This document shows positions 6,265-14,189 of a stretch of DNA of 44,339 bases, in pieces; the stretch's first letter is position 1; the number at the start of each line of letters is the position of its first letter. Source of the DNA: a virus; IMG/VR virus record IMGVR_UViG_3300005841_000011, positions 1 through 44,339 of that record. One strand, 5' to 3'. The position numbers and the translations under genes are program-made. The notes under the pieces are model-generated. The model searched no databases. It had not been told where the DNA came from and saw only the letters and a program-made list of their open reading frames with translations.

Positions 6265-6425
6265 TCCGCCCGAGCATCTTCACGGCGACCTCGCGCCCGG
6301 CCGTGCTCGCGGGAAAGTTCCTCGTCCCGGTGTGGGCGCCCTGCAGCGCGCTCGTCGCGCTGGCGAACGGTGTGATTCGGTACGCTCTCAACGCCGGCGA
6401 TCCGTTGCCGAGGGGGCGAGCGTGA
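6261..6425 (+). CDS. 54-residue hydrophobic ORF
   Basis: ATG 6261 overlaps the previous stop (ATGA), and its TGA overlaps the next GTG. Residues 14-40 are hydrophobic (AVLAGKFLVPVWAPCSALVALANGV), possibly one membrane span. Supported by the double coupling and little else. Confidence 0.45.
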   Translation: MIRPSIFTATSRPAVLAGKFLVPVWAPCSALVALANGVIRYALNAGDPLPRGRA

Positions 6426-6706
6426 GCTGCCTCATCTGCGTGCAGCTCAATCCGGGCGGCGCTTGCCATGCGCGACCGGAGCACACCTACGTCTCCGCGC
6501 ACCTTGGCGCCCTCTACATCGTGATGTCGATGCGCGCGAGCATCGAGGAGCACTTCAATCGCTTCCTCGGTTCGCTTTGCCACGAGCATCTTCACCTTGG
6601 CCAGGGCTTCATGGCCGCGCTCATCGCGGACGAAGATGATCTCGCGGTACGGCGGCGTCTCGAAGCTGTGCTCTCGACGGTCGCCACAAAGGTGGTGCCG
6701 TCTTGA
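6422..6706 (+). CDS. Small Cys/His protein, 94 residues
   Basis: GTG 6422 overlaps the preceding TGA. Cys 3 and 6 with further Cys and His (GACHARPEH, SLCHEHLHLGQ) could coordinate a metal. The C-terminal half is helical. Family unknown. It ends overlapping a TTG start. Confidence 0.55.
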   Translation: MSCLICVQLNPGGACHARPEHTYVSAHLGALYIVMSMRASIEEHFNRFLGSLCHEHLHLGQGFMAALIADEDDLAVRRRLEAVLSTVATKVVPS

Positions 6707-6957
6707 GCGCCGCTGCTCGCCACGTTGCCGCCGTCGCGCCCTCGAGCGTGACGATCGGCGTGAAGGCCGACGAGCATGACCTCGTGCAGGTGCGCTACCT
6801 CGAAGGCGGCGGCGTTCGCCAGCTCGAGCTCGGCGACTTCCTCGACGCGAACATTCGCGACATGACGGACGAGGAAGTCGACGCGCTGTACGCCGGCGAC
6901 AAGGTCGTCGTCGAGTCGCCCATCATGGGCCCGTACGAAGTTCAGGTGCTCCGATGA
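6703..6957 (+). CDS. Small acidic beta-rich protein
   Basis: 84 residues starting TTG at 6703, which overlaps the stop of the previous gene (TTGA). After a short Ala-rich leader come beta-strand-like segments (SVTIGVKADE, LVQVRYLEGGGVRQLELGDF) and an acidic patch (DMTDEEVDALYAGD). Unknown function. Confidence 0.55.
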   Translation: MSAAARHVAAVAPSSVTIGVKADEHDLVQVRYLEGGGVRQLELGDFLDANIRDMTDEEVDALYAGDKVVVESPIMGPYEVQVLR

Positions 6958-7334
6958 GCACAACGCCGAAGCTCACGCGAGCGATGCGCTACGCGCTCTA
7001 CGACGTCTGCAGCGGCGCGCGGATGACGACGGCGCGATGGCGCGAGTACTTGCCACTCTCGAAGCGTGGCCTCGTCGACATCTTGGATAGCGGTCGCGCC
7101 TTCGGGCAGCTGTTCGGCATGTCGACGCGCGACGTTGAGCCAACGTCGAAAGGGCGCGAGCTCGCGCGCGAACTCGTGAAGAGCGACGTCGACGCGTGGG
7201 CGACCGCGATCGCTCACGCCGAGCACGGCCGTGCGAAGTTCCCGAATCGCCGCATGTGCATGTGCGGGCCTTGTCTCGCTGTCTGCAACGTGTGGCGTGA
7301 CGCCGGGTACGTCTGGCCGAGGAGCGCCGCATGA
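6954..7334 (+). CDS. Winged-helix-like protein with C-terminal Cys cluster
   Basis: 126 residues, ATG 6954 in an ATGA overlap. Residues 5-75 read like a small winged-helix or vegetative DNA-binding fold (RAMRYALYDVCSG... LSKRGLVDILDSG...TSKGRELARELV). The C-terminus carries a C-x-C-x2-C-x3-C run (MCMCGPCLAVC) that could bind zinc. No family named. A regulatory role in the early operon is possible. Confidence 0.6.
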   Translation: MSTTPKLTRAMRYALYDVCSGARMTTARWREYLPLSKRGLVDILDSGRAFGQLFGMSTRDVEPTSKGRELARELVKSDVDAWATAIAHAEHGRAKFPNRRMCMCGPCLAVCNVWRDAGYVWPRSAA

Positions 7335-7690
7335 TGGCGTTTCGCACACGCCGCAAGTGGGCTCCCGACGTCATCCGGTTGTGCACGGCGTTCGCTGGCA
7401 CGTGCCGCGTCTGTCACCTCCCGATCGAGCAGGGCTCGAAGGTGTGGCGCTTCACGTGGTCAGAGGAGCGCGGGCAAGCGCACGCGGACTGTGGCTTTTG
7501 GAACCTCGAGGACGAGGAGCAGGTGCGCGCGGCCCGCGAGCTGCTCGCGCTCACGCCGCAGTCACCCGTTCCGCGCGAGCTCCTCGACTTCGCACGCAAG
7601 CACAGCATCGTGACGAAGCGCGCGGACGGCGAGGTTTCTCCGACTGCGATCGGCTTCGCGCTGATGAAGCTGATCCGAGGTGCGCGATGA
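7331..7690 (+). CDS. Zinc-ribbon protein, 119 residues
   Basis: Begins ATGATG at 7331 within an overlap. CRVCHLPIEQGSKVWR...GQAHADCGFW (about residues 25-56) has the C-x2-C ... H-x2-C spacing of a treble-clef or PARP-type zinc finger, a pattern seen in many phage proteins of unknown role. The second half is helical. Possibly nucleic-acid binding. Confidence 0.65.
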   Translation: MMAFRTRRKWAPDVIRLCTAFAGTCRVCHLPIEQGSKVWRFTWSEERGQAHADCGFWNLEDEEQVRAARELLALTPQSPVPRELLDFARKHSIVTKRADGEVSPTAIGFALMKLIRGAR

Positions 7691-7944
7691 TCTCGCGGCG
7701 CTCCGAACCGAGGCACCTGTGGACGCGTAAGGGTCCGTCCGGTCGTCCGCGCAAGTACGACGAGCCGAAGATCGGCGAGCGGTATGGCGTGTGGAAGGTC
7801 GTTGCGCTACTTGGTCGCGGTCACCGAGGCCGCTCCGATCTGCGCATCGAGATCCAGTGCGTCTGCGGACGACGCGCCGAGACGTACGAGTTCAACCTTC
7901 GCGCGCGCCGAGCGTCGACGTGCAAACACGGGAGCGCGCGATGA
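7687..7944 (+). CDS. Small basic Cys-bearing protein
   Basis: 85 residues. ERYGVWKVVALLGRGHRGRSD, then CVCGRRAETYEFNLRARRASTCKHG, repeats a G-x-W-x-V...C-x-C-G...S/T-C pattern that I have seen in phage proteins next to HNH-type nucleases, although no HNH motif is present. Basic overall, likely DNA or RNA binding. ATG 7687 in an ATGA overlap. Confidence 0.6.
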   Translation: MISRRSEPRHLWTRKGPSGRPRKYDEPKIGERYGVWKVVALLGRGHRGRSDLRIEIQCVCGRRAETYEFNLRARRASTCKHGSAR

Positions 7945-8168
7945 AGTCGGCGGACGACGTCGCGCGCGCGTTCCTGCTCTCGAACGGCGTGCACCTCTGC
8001 GCGCGCGGCTCGTGCGACTGCGTCGCCGAGCTCACGACGATCATCGAGAACGAACGCGCCGCGGCAATCGCGAGCCACCGCTTTCGCGAGCATCGGTTGA
8101 AGCTCGCGAAGCCGCGCATCGCCGAGGCGCTCGAGGAGACACGCGAACGGGTACGGAGGCGCGCGTAG
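7941..8168 (+). CDS. 75-residue helical protein
   Basis: ATG 7941 overlaps the previous stop. LCARGSCDC near residue 19 gives three close Cys; the rest is helical and Arg-rich (FREHRLKLAKPRIAEALEETRERV). Last gene before the only intercistronic gap of the operon (8169-8269). Function unknown. Confidence 0.55.
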   Translation: MKSADDVARAFLLSNGVHLCARGSCDCVAELTTIIENERAAAIASHRFREHRLKLAKPRIAEALEETRERVRRRA

Positions 8169-8174
8169 GTTCGC

Positions 8175-8240
8175 GGGCGACGTGATCGGTCGGCCCTCCT
8201 AGGCCAGCGCTCGCCGCGCTCCTCGCCGACCACGTCGCCC
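8175..8240 (+). promoter_or_regulatory. Long imperfect stem-loop in the operon gap
   Basis: GGGCGACGT (8175-8183) and GGTCGG (8188-8193) pair with CCGACC (8226-8231) and ACGTCGCCC (8232-8240). This gives 15 bp with a 4-nt GATC bulge and a 32-nt loop. It lies between genes in an operon that otherwise has none or a few bases between cistrons, 30 bp before the next ATG. It may be an attenuator, an RNA-processing site or a protein-binding element. No U-tract follows, so a simple terminator is unlikely. Confidence 0.5.
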
Positions 8241-8269
8241 TCGAGCCCACGAGCTCGAAGGGAGAGAAC

Positions 8270-8527
8270 ATGGCAGCGGAGATCAAACTCAGCATCACGT
8301 GCGATCGGTGCAAACGCATCGAGATGCGCGACGCGCCGGACGCGAGCTCGACGGCGCGCGCGACGCAGTTCAAGGCGACGCTCACGACGAGCAACGGCAA
8401 GGCGCACGAGTACTCCTTCGTGGACCTCTGCGGGCCCTGCGAGAACACGGTATCGAACCTCCTCGGATCGATCGCGAAGAAGGTCGAGAAGAAGTCGCCC
8501 GATCGCAAGGCGGCGAAGAAGTCGTGA
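8270..8527 (+). CDS. CxxC protein upstream of recombination genes
   Basis: 85 residues, ATG 8270 after AGGGAGAGAAC. ITCDRCKRIE at residues 9-18 and DLCGPCENT at about 52-60 give two C-x-x-C pairs, a zinc ribbon. The tail is Lys-rich (KKVEKKSPDRKAAKKS), typical of nucleic-acid binding. It begins the recombination sub-operon and ends overlapping the next GTG. Confidence 0.65.
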   Translation: MAAEIKLSITCDRCKRIEMRDAPDASSTARATQFKATLTTSNGKAHEYSFVDLCGPCENTVSNLLGSIAKKVEKKSPDRKAAKKS

Positions 8528-8721
8528 AGGTCACGTGGGAGAACGCGAAGCACATCGCGACAGGCGAGCTCTTCGAGCTCGTCGCCGAGGGCCTTCGCCA
8601 AGGCGCGACGGCCGACGTCGACACGTACCTCGGTGCGCACGCGGCGCTCTTCGAGCTCGTGGTGCGCGCGAACGCGGGCAAGGTCGCGAAGGAAGAACTC
8701 GAAAGGAAGAAAGCAGCATGA
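8524..8721 (+). CDS. 65-residue helical protein
   Basis: GTG 8524 overlaps the preceding stop and the TGA overlaps the ERF gene's ATG. Two or three amphipathic helices, no recognisable motif. Its coupling to the ERF gene suggests it may be an accessory to recombination (inference). Confidence 0.55.
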   Translation: MKVTWENAKHIATGELFELVAEGLRQGATADVDTYLGAHAALFELVVRANAGKVAKEELERKKAA

Positions 8722-9488
8722 CGACGACGAAACTACCGAGCACGGAGCTCGCAACGCACGCTCCGCATCATCTCTCGCAACCAGCGCAGACGTCGCAGTC
8801 GCTTCTCGAGCTCATCGCGAAGCTCGTGACCACGCCGGGCGCGGACATCGACAAGGTCGAACGCGTCCTCGCGATGCAGGAGCGCATCATCACCGATCAA
8901 CGCAAGTGCGCCTACGCGGAGGCGATGGCTCGCGTGCAGGAGCAGGTGCCGCAGATCGGCAAGAGCACGCACGTGAAGATCGACGGCAAGGTCCGGAACA
9001 AATACGCGAAGCTCGAGGACATCGACGAGGTGGTGAAGCCGATCCTCTCGGCCGAGGGCTTCTCGCTCAAGTACGGGAGCACGTCGACGGACGGCAAGAT
9101 CCACGTCGTCTCGCTCACGATCTCGCACCGCGACGGATGGTCTGAAAAGGAGACCATCACGCTCCCCACGGACACGATGGGCGCGAAGTCGCCGGCGCAA
9201 GCCGTCGGGTCGACGATGAGCTACGCGCGGCGAACGCTCCTCAAGATGATGCTCAACATCGTCGAACGCGACGAGGACGACGACGGCAACGGAACGGCGC
9301 GCGGGCCAGAGGGCTTCGTCACGGCCGACCAGGTCGCAGAGCTGCAGGACCTCATCTCGTCGACGAGCAGCGACAAGGCGAAGTTCCTCAAGTGGCTCCG
9401 CGTCGAGACGCTCGAGCAGATCCCCGCGCGCGACTACGAGGCCGCGCGCAAGGCGCTCGAGGAGAAGATGCAGAGGGCGCCGCGGTGA
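8718..9488 (+). CDS. ERF-family single-strand annealing protein
   Basis: 256 residues. The core at about residues 60-180 has the ERF signatures: the AYAEAMARVQEQVPQI helix, then KYAKLEDIDEVVKPIL followed by GFSLKYGS, an aromatic/hydrophobic strand, and AVGSTMSYARRTLLKMMLNI. ERF proteins form rings on single-stranded DNA and anneal complementary strands in phage recombination and genome circularisation. A C-terminal region (GFVTADQVAELQDLI...LKWLRVETLEQIPA) resembles the small helical domain often fused to recombinases to contact partners. ATG 8718 overlaps the previous stop; the stop overlaps the exonuclease GTG, and the pair forms a Red-like two-component system. Confidence 0.88.
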   Translation: MTTTKLPSTELATHAPHHLSQPAQTSQSLLELIAKLVTTPGADIDKVERVLAMQERIITDQRKCAYAEAMARVQEQVPQIGKSTHVKIDGKVRNKYAKLEDIDEVVKPILSAEGFSLKYGSTSTDGKIHVVSLTISHRDGWSEKETITLPTDTMGAKSPAQAVGSTMSYARRTLLKMMLNIVERDEDDDGNGTARGPEGFVTADQVAELQDLISSTSSDKAKFLKWLRVETLEQIPARDYEAARKALEEKMQRAPR

Positions 9489-10171
9489 TCGTTCATTCCG
9501 TCACGCAGGGCAGCGCGGACTGGCTCAAGCTCCGCGCGGGAATTCCGACGGCGTCGGCGTTCGACAACATCGTCACGCCGACGGGCGCGAAGTCGAAGTC
9601 GCGCGAGCGCTATCTGCACGCGCTCCTCGCGGAGCGCATGCTTGGGCGACCGCTCACCGAGCACGTCTCGGAGTGGATGGCGCGCGGCTCGACAGCGGAG
9701 GCCGAGGCCGTCGCGTACTACGAGCTCCAAGTCGACGCGGCGACGACGCCCGTCGGCTTCATCACGAACGACGCGAAGACGATCGGCGCGTCGCCGGACC
9801 GTCTTGTTGGCGACGATGGCCTCGTCGAGATCAAAGTCCCGAAGGACCATGTGCACGTCGGCTACCTCCGCCTGAAGAAGGCTGACAAGACGTACTTTCC
9901 TCAGCTTCAAGGGCAGCTCTGGATCACCGGCCGCAAGTGGGTGGACATCATGAGCTACCACCCCGAGCTCCCGACGGCGCTCGTGCGCGTCGAGCGCGAC
10001 GAGAAGTTCATCAAGACGCTCGAGGAGGAAGTCACCGCCTTCTCAGAGGAGCTCGAGAAGCTTGCCGAAAGCTTCGCCGCGCGCGGCTGGATCAAGAAGC
10101 CGCTCTTTTGGCCGGAGCCGACGGACAAGTTCGAAGTGATCGACCTCGGCGATGCCGAGCCCAACTTTTGA
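9485..10171 (+). CDS. YqaJ/lambda-exonuclease family 5'-3' exonuclease
   Basis: 228 residues from GTG 9485. The fold elements are in order: SADWLKLRAGIPTAS near the N-terminus, GASPDRLVGDDGLVEIKVPK (Asp 105, Glu 115, Lys 117, the D...E-x-K metal site), then YFPQLQGQLWITG with the motif III glutamine. These mark the lambda-exo/YqaJ nucleases, which resect double-stranded ends to give substrate for the annealing protein encoded just upstream. Length is normal for the family. The C-terminal helix is charged (EEEVTAFSEELEKLAE). Ten bases separate it from the ParB-like gene. Confidence 0.92.
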   Translation: MIVHSVTQGSADWLKLRAGIPTASAFDNIVTPTGAKSKSRERYLHALLAERMLGRPLTEHVSEWMARGSTAEAEAVAYYELQVDAATTPVGFITNDAKTIGASPDRLVGDDGLVEIKVPKDHVHVGYLRLKKADKTYFPQLQGQLWITGRKWVDIMSYHPELPTALVRVERDEKFIKTLEEEVTAFSEELEKLAESFAARGWIKKPLFWPEPTDKFEVIDLGDAEPNF

Positions 10172-10181
10172 AAGGAACACC

Positions 10182-11834
10182 ATGCAGACCGAACAAGTGA
10201 AGACGAACGGAACGAACGGCCACGCGAAGACAGCGCCGGCGAACCTCGCGATGCTCGCGCTCGAGGACCTCGACGCGCACCCCAACAACCCGCGCAAGAC
10301 GTTCACCGCGATCGACGAGCTCGCGGACAGCATCAAGGCGCACGGCCTGCTCGAGCCGATCATCGTGCGACCGAAGGGCAAGCGCTACGAGATCGTCTGC
10401 GGCGAGCGCCGCTTCCGCGCTTCGAAGAAGGCGAAGGCTTCGACGATCCTCGCGCTCGTGCGCGACCTCGACGACAAGACGTGCGAAGTCCTCATGGTCG
10501 AGGAGAACACGAAGCGGAGCGACCTCCACCCGCTCGAGGAGGCCGAGGGCTACGAGCGGCTCCGCAAGGTGCACGGCATGACCGTCGAGGAGATCGCCGC
10601 GACGGTCTCGAAGACGCCGGCGACGGTCTACGCGCGTATGAAGCTCTGCGCGCTCTGCAAGCCGGCGCGCGACGCGTGCTACGCCGGCACGATCTCGGCG
10701 GCCGTCGCGCTCCACATCGCTCGCATCCCAAGCGAGAAGCTGCAGCTCGAGGCGCTCAAGGAGCTCGAGAAGCGCGCGAAGGAGATCGACGGTTTCGATC
10801 AGCAAGACGAGGACGACTTCTTCGACGGCGGCGTGGAGAGCGCAGTGAAGCTCACCACGCCCGTGAGCGAGCGTCAGGCCTTCGCGCTCATCCGGTCGAA
10901 GTTCATGCTGCGACTCGTCGACGCGCCGTTCGATCTCGCGGACGCATCGTTCAAGGCCGGCGCGTGCACGGTCTGTCCGAATCGCACAGGCAATCAAACC
11001 GAGCTGTTCGCGGACGTGAAGAGCGCCGACGTCTGCACGCTGCCCTCGTGCTTCGTCGAGAAGCGTGATGCGGCGTGGAAGGTGCGCGTGGCGCGCGCGA
11101 AGACGGACGGTGTCGACGTCCTGTCCGACGCCGAAACGAAGAAGCAATTCAACACGCACGACGGCTCGTTGTCGTGGAACTCCGCGTACGTCGACCTCGA
11201 CCGCGAAGGTTACATCGACGGCAAGAACACGACGTATCGCAAGAAGCTCGGGACGAAGCTTCCACCGATCACCATCGCGCGCGATCCCGAAGGCGGTATC
11301 CACGAACTCGTCAAGAAGTCGGACGTCGAGAAGAAGTCGACCGCGGCGAAGGCCTCGCCCGCCGAGCGTGAGCGCGAGAAGAAAGAGCGCGAGGCGAAGA
11401 AGAAGGAGAAGACGAAGGACGCGATCGAGCGCCGCTGCATCGAGCTAGCGATCGCGGCGATCGCCGAGAAGGCCGAAGGCAAGCCCGCGACCGTCGAGCT
11501 GTGGCGCGCGCTCCTCGTCGAGAAGCTCTCGGCGATGAGTCAGCTCAAGGCGGAGGTCCTCGTCGAGCGGAAGCTCGTGAAGGACACGCAGGACGCCTAC
11601 GACCTCGAGGTAAAGGGCGTCGTGCGCATCGCGTCGAAGCTGAGCGAGAAGACGGCGCGCGCAATCCTCATCAACATCGTCGCCGAGGAGTCGGCGTTCG
11701 ATCACTACGGCACGCGGTCGGAGCTCGCGGAGGAGCGCGGCGCGTTCGACATGCTCTGCGACTTCTACAAGGTCGATCCGAAGAAGTTCCAGGCCGAGGC
11801 GAAGGCCTCCGTCGGCGCGGGAGCGAAGTCATGA
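10182..11834 (+). CDS. ParB/Spo0J-like nuclease-domain protein
   Basis: 550 residues from ATG 10182, preceded by GAAAGGAA. Residues 28-125 are a ParB N-terminal domain: HPNNPRK, LADSIKAHGLLEPI, GERRFRA (74-80), then MVEENTKRSDLHPLEEAEGY. Residues about 133-155 give a helix-turn-helix (TVEEIAATVSKTPATVYARM). A cysteine-rich part follows (CTVCPNRTGNQ ... VCTLPSCF), probably zinc binding. A long Lys/Glu coiled region (about 400-430) and a helical C-terminal domain complete it. ParB proteins bind parS-like sites and hydrolyse CTP. In phages they can serve partition, replication control or DNA modification. No parA partner is visible nearby, so a role in partition alone is doubtful. Confidence 0.85.
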   Translation: MQTEQVKTNGTNGHAKTAPANLAMLALEDLDAHPNNPRKTFTAIDELADSIKAHGLLEPIIVRPKGKRYEIVCGERRFRASKKAKASTILALVRDLDDKTCEVLMVEENTKRSDLHPLEEAEGYERLRKVHGMTVEEIAATVSKTPATVYARMKLCALCKPARDACYAGTISAAVALHIARIPSEKLQLEALKELEKRAKEIDGFDQQDEDDFFDGGVESAVKLTTPVSERQAFALIRSKFMLRLVDAPFDLADASFKAGACTVCPNRTGNQTELFADVKSADVCTLPSCFVEKRDAAWKVRVARAKTDGVDVLSDAETKKQFNTHDGSLSWNSAYVDLDREGYIDGKNTTYRKKLGTKLPPITIARDPEGGIHELVKKSDVEKKSTAAKASPAEREREKKEREAKKKEKTKDAIERRCIELAIAAIAEKAEGKPATVELWRALLVEKLSAMSQLKAEVLVERKLVKDTQDAYDLEVKGVVRIASKLSEKTARAILINIVAEESAFDHYGTRSELAEERGAFDMLCDFYKVDPKKFQAEAKASVGAGAKS

Positions 11835-12331
11835 ACACGCCGGCGAACAAGAAGGCGGAGAACCTGACGCTCGGCGATCTCGTGAACAAGGAGGAGATCG
11901 TTGAACGTGCCGTCGACATCCTCATTCACGGCACGGCGGACAATCTGCGCGAAGAGGTGCGAAAGAGCGTAGCAGCTCAACTCGGAAAGCTCGTCGAGCA
12001 GATCACCGAGGAAGAAGTCCGCCGCATCGTTCTCAACGAGATCAAGGACGGCTGGCCTGAATACACGCGTTGGGGCTCGACGACGAAACGCGTCACCCTC
12101 GCCGAGAGCGTCACGACGATGCTCGAGCACCAAGCTGACTGGGAAGGGTACGGCCGCGGACGTTCGACGTGGCTCGAACACACGATGCGGAAGATCCTCT
12201 CGAACGTCGTCGAGAAGGACCTCAAAGAGGAGGCCCAGGCAGCGCGTGTGAAGTTCGCGGCGATGGTCGACGAAGTGATCAAGTCGAAGTTCGCGGAGAC
12301 GATCCGCAATGCGCTGGGGGGGAAGTCGTGA
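11831..12331 (+). CDS. Helical protein, 166 residues, unknown
   Basis: ATG 11831 in an ATGA overlap with the ParB-like gene. Mostly alpha-helical with alternating charge (VRKSVAAQLGKLVEQITEEEVRRIVLNEI) and a central aromatic patch (WPEYTRWGSTTKRVTL). It could be an oligomeric partner of the ParB-like protein given the coupling, but no motif proves it. Confidence 0.65.
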   Translation: MNTPANKKAENLTLGDLVNKEEIVERAVDILIHGTADNLREEVRKSVAAQLGKLVEQITEEEVRRIVLNEIKDGWPEYTRWGSTTKRVTLAESVTTMLEHQADWEGYGRGRSTWLEHTMRKILSNVVEKDLKEEAQAARVKFAAMVDEVIKSKFAETIRNALGGKS

Positions 12332-12552
12332 GCGACACCCCGCTCAATCTCTACGCGTCGATCACGGACGACGACCGCGACCGCTCGAACGTACTCATCC
12401 GCGCCGGGTATATGTGGGGCATCGCGAATAGCGATCGCCCCCTCAGCGCGGAGGACCGCGAGATGCTCGCGCGCACGTCGAAGTCGCTGCGCGCGTACGC
12501 GGAGCTGCTCGACAAGGAGGCGCCGGCGGACGCAGCCGGCGAAGACGCGTGA
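12328..12552 (+). CDS. 74-residue acidic helical protein
   Basis: GTG 12328 overlaps the preceding TGA. Asp/Arg-rich start (ITDDDRDRSNVLIRAGYMWG) and a C-terminal helix. Unknown; kept for its coupling and codon use. Its stop shares one base with the next ATG. Confidence 0.55.
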   Translation: MSDTPLNLYASITDDDRDRSNVLIRAGYMWGIANSDRPLSAEDREMLARTSKSLRAYAELLDKEAPADAAGEDA

Positions 12553-12689
12553 TGTGGATCGTCGAAGTCGGCGGCAATTTGTATGGGCCGTTCCGCACGG
12601 CCAACATCGCGACCAAGTGGGCCGACAAGGCGCTGAGCTCGTACGCAACGTGGAAGCTCATTCGACTGCGTTCCGCGGAGCAAGCGTGA
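12552..12689 (+). CDS. 45-residue ORF of a common phage type
   Basis: ATG 12552 overlaps the stop of its neighbour (TGATG), TGA 12687-12689. The product starts MWIVEVGGNLYGPFRT, then a helix and WKLIRLR. The W-V-V/I-E...G-P-F/Y...A-x-x-W pattern resembles small single-domain phage proteins of unknown role. It sits exactly between two coupled genes, which supports reality. Confidence 0.6.
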   Translation: MWIVEVGGNLYGPFRTANIATKWADKALSSYATWKLIRLRSAEQA

Positions 12690-12690
12690 C

Positions 12691-13545
12691 GTGGCGAACA
12701 AGGCCGGCGTCTGCAAGTGCGGACACGAGATCCGCTACTGGCACGACCCCGCGACGGGGCAATGCATGGTCGGTCGCGAGTGGAAGGGTCACGCGCCGAG
12801 CGTCGCCGGCGCGTGCGACTGCGTGAGGAAGGTCAAGGCGAAGAAGATGAACGGCACCACGAAGACGACGCACACCGTCACGGTCGATGGCGACGGAGTA
12901 CTCGCCGCGTTCGATGCGCTGATCAAGGCGCACGAAGTCGGTTTGCACGCGCTTCGCAATTTACGCGCGGCGCTCCTCGCGGGCCGCACGAAGACGGAAG
13001 GGACGAGGCCGATCACGCAACTGCTCGAGCCCGCCCCGGCACCCTCGAGCCGCGCCGAGGTTCCGGCAAGCGCGGCCCCCTCGCGGGGTGACGACGCGAT
13101 CAACGACATCAGCGCTGGCGCGCGCGAGGTTCTCCACGCGATCGCGCAGTGGAGCGGAGCGGCGGACACGGCGCAGCTCGTCATCGCGACCGCATATGCG
13201 CCGCGCACGGTGAGCGACTACCTCTCCGAGCTCTCCAGCGCTGGCCTCGTAAAGCGGAGCGCCGGTCGTGCGACGCTCGTCACGCAATATCAGAACTGGC
13301 CGGCGAAACCGACGCTGGAGCAGCTTCGAGCGAAGTGCCTCTCGTCGCTCAATAGTGGCCAGGCCGAAGTACTGCAGGCCCTTTTCGCCGCCGGCGGTGA
13401 GGAGACAACCGAGGGGCTCGCGAGCGCTACGGGCTTCGCCCATCGAACCGTGAGCGATTACCTCTCGGAATTGTCCTCGAGAAAGCTTCTCACGCGCGCG
13501 CAAGGTCTCGCGACGCTGCACCGCGATCTCGGAGGCCCGCAGTGA
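12691..13545 (+). CDS. Double winged-helix DNA-binding protein with zinc-ribbon N-terminus
   Basis: 284 residues from GTG 12691. Residues 8-44 contain CKCG, a later Cys and His, and CDC, a likely zinc ribbon. Two near-copies of a winged-helix unit follow. The first (about 148-200) and the second (about 222-275) both contain RTVSDYLSELSS then a wing with K-R-S/A or T-R-A...ATL. The shared R-T-V-S-D-Y-L-S-E-L-S-S block shows internal duplication. Two linked recognition helices would fit a palindromic or direct-repeat operator as a monomer. It is a good candidate for an operon or late-gene regulator. No named family assigned. Confidence 0.7.
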   Translation: MANKAGVCKCGHEIRYWHDPATGQCMVGREWKGHAPSVAGACDCVRKVKAKKMNGTTKTTHTVTVDGDGVLAAFDALIKAHEVGLHALRNLRAALLAGRTKTEGTRPITQLLEPAPAPSSRAEVPASAAPSRGDDAINDISAGAREVLHAIAQWSGAADTAQLVIATAYAPRTVSDYLSELSSAGLVKRSAGRATLVTQYQNWPAKPTLEQLRAKCLSSLNSGQAEVLQALFAAGGEETTEGLASATGFAHRTVSDYLSELSSRKLLTRAQGLATLHRDLGGPQ

Positions 13546-13727
13546 TCGCCATCGACGACCCGAAGCGTCACGCTTGGTTCCCCGTGCGAGGTCGCGAGCA
13601 GGTCGAGGCCGACGGCTTCAAGCGCTGCTGTGGATGCGGGCGTCCGCGGAGCGCGCATCGTCGCGCGTACGATCAAAAGAACGGCGGCCTCGTCGACGTC
13701 GCGACGGGACGGAGCAGCGTGCCGTGA
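13542..13727 (+). CDS. 61-residue Cys-pair protein
   Basis: GTG 13542 overlaps the previous stop. KRCCGCGRPRSAHRRAYD near residue 27 is a small metal-binding knuckle surrounded by Arg. Unknown. Confidence 0.5.
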   Translation: MIAIDDPKRHAWFPVRGREQVEADGFKRCCGCGRPRSAHRRAYDQKNGGLVDVATGRSSVP

Positions 13728-13900
13728 CGGACATGCGCGCGCCTCCGCGTCTGCGCTCGGAGCGACTCGATCGCTGGGCGCAACGGCTCGCCGAGGTGCG
13801 CGGGCTCGACGCATCAGATCGGCTCGCGCTTTCGGAGGTGATCCACGAGCTTCACCTGGCATGGCGTGACGAGCTCGCGGCGGAGGCTCGCGGAGCATGA
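13724..13900 (+). CDS. 58-residue helical ORF
   Basis: GTG 13724 and stop both in 4-bp overlaps. Arg-rich N-terminus, then a helix ending LHLAWRDELAAEARG. Unknown; moderate support. Confidence 0.45.
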   Translation: MTDMRAPPRLRSERLDRWAQRLAEVRGLDASDRLALSEVIHELHLAWRDELAAEARGA

Positions 13901-13998
13901 CGCCGACGGAACGCGCCCTCCTCCTCGAGGCGCTCCTCGCACTCTCGGGCGCGTACGAGCGGCACGCGCAAGCGATGGCGGAGCGTCGAGGAGCATGA
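13897..13998 (+). CDS. 33-residue helical ORF
   Basis: ATG 13897 overlaps the previous stop and its TGA overlaps the next ATG. One predicted helix (ERALLLEALLALSGAYERHA). Included because it is precisely framed by two ATGA overlaps. Confidence 0.4.
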   Translation: MTPTERALLLEALLALSGAYERHAQAMAERRGA

Positions 13999-14189
13999 AC
14001 CGCGCGCGCACCGCCATCCTCTACCGCCGCGTCGCGGAGCTCTTCGTCGAACTCGCCGTGGAGCTCGAGACGGAGGACGAGAAGCCTGCGAAGCGCGGCC
14101 GAGTCCTTCCCTTCCCGACGGCGCCCATTGACGAAGTGGCGGCCGCCGAGGCAAAGCGAATCCTGGAGAGAAAGAGGCTGAAGCGATGA
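13995..14189 (+). CDS. 64-residue charged protein
   Basis: ATG 13995, coupled both sides. A helical first half (RRVAELFVELAVELETED), a Pro-containing middle (RVLPFPTAPID) and a basic helical tail. No family. Confidence 0.5.
   Translation: MNRARTAILYRRVAELFVELAVELETEDEKPAKRGRVLPFPTAPIDEVAAAEAKRILERKRLKR

Noticed and set aside
10092-11303. 403-codon minus-strand frame opposite the ParB-like gene
   Set aside because: Antisense shadow; the plus-strand frame has recognisable ParB motifs.
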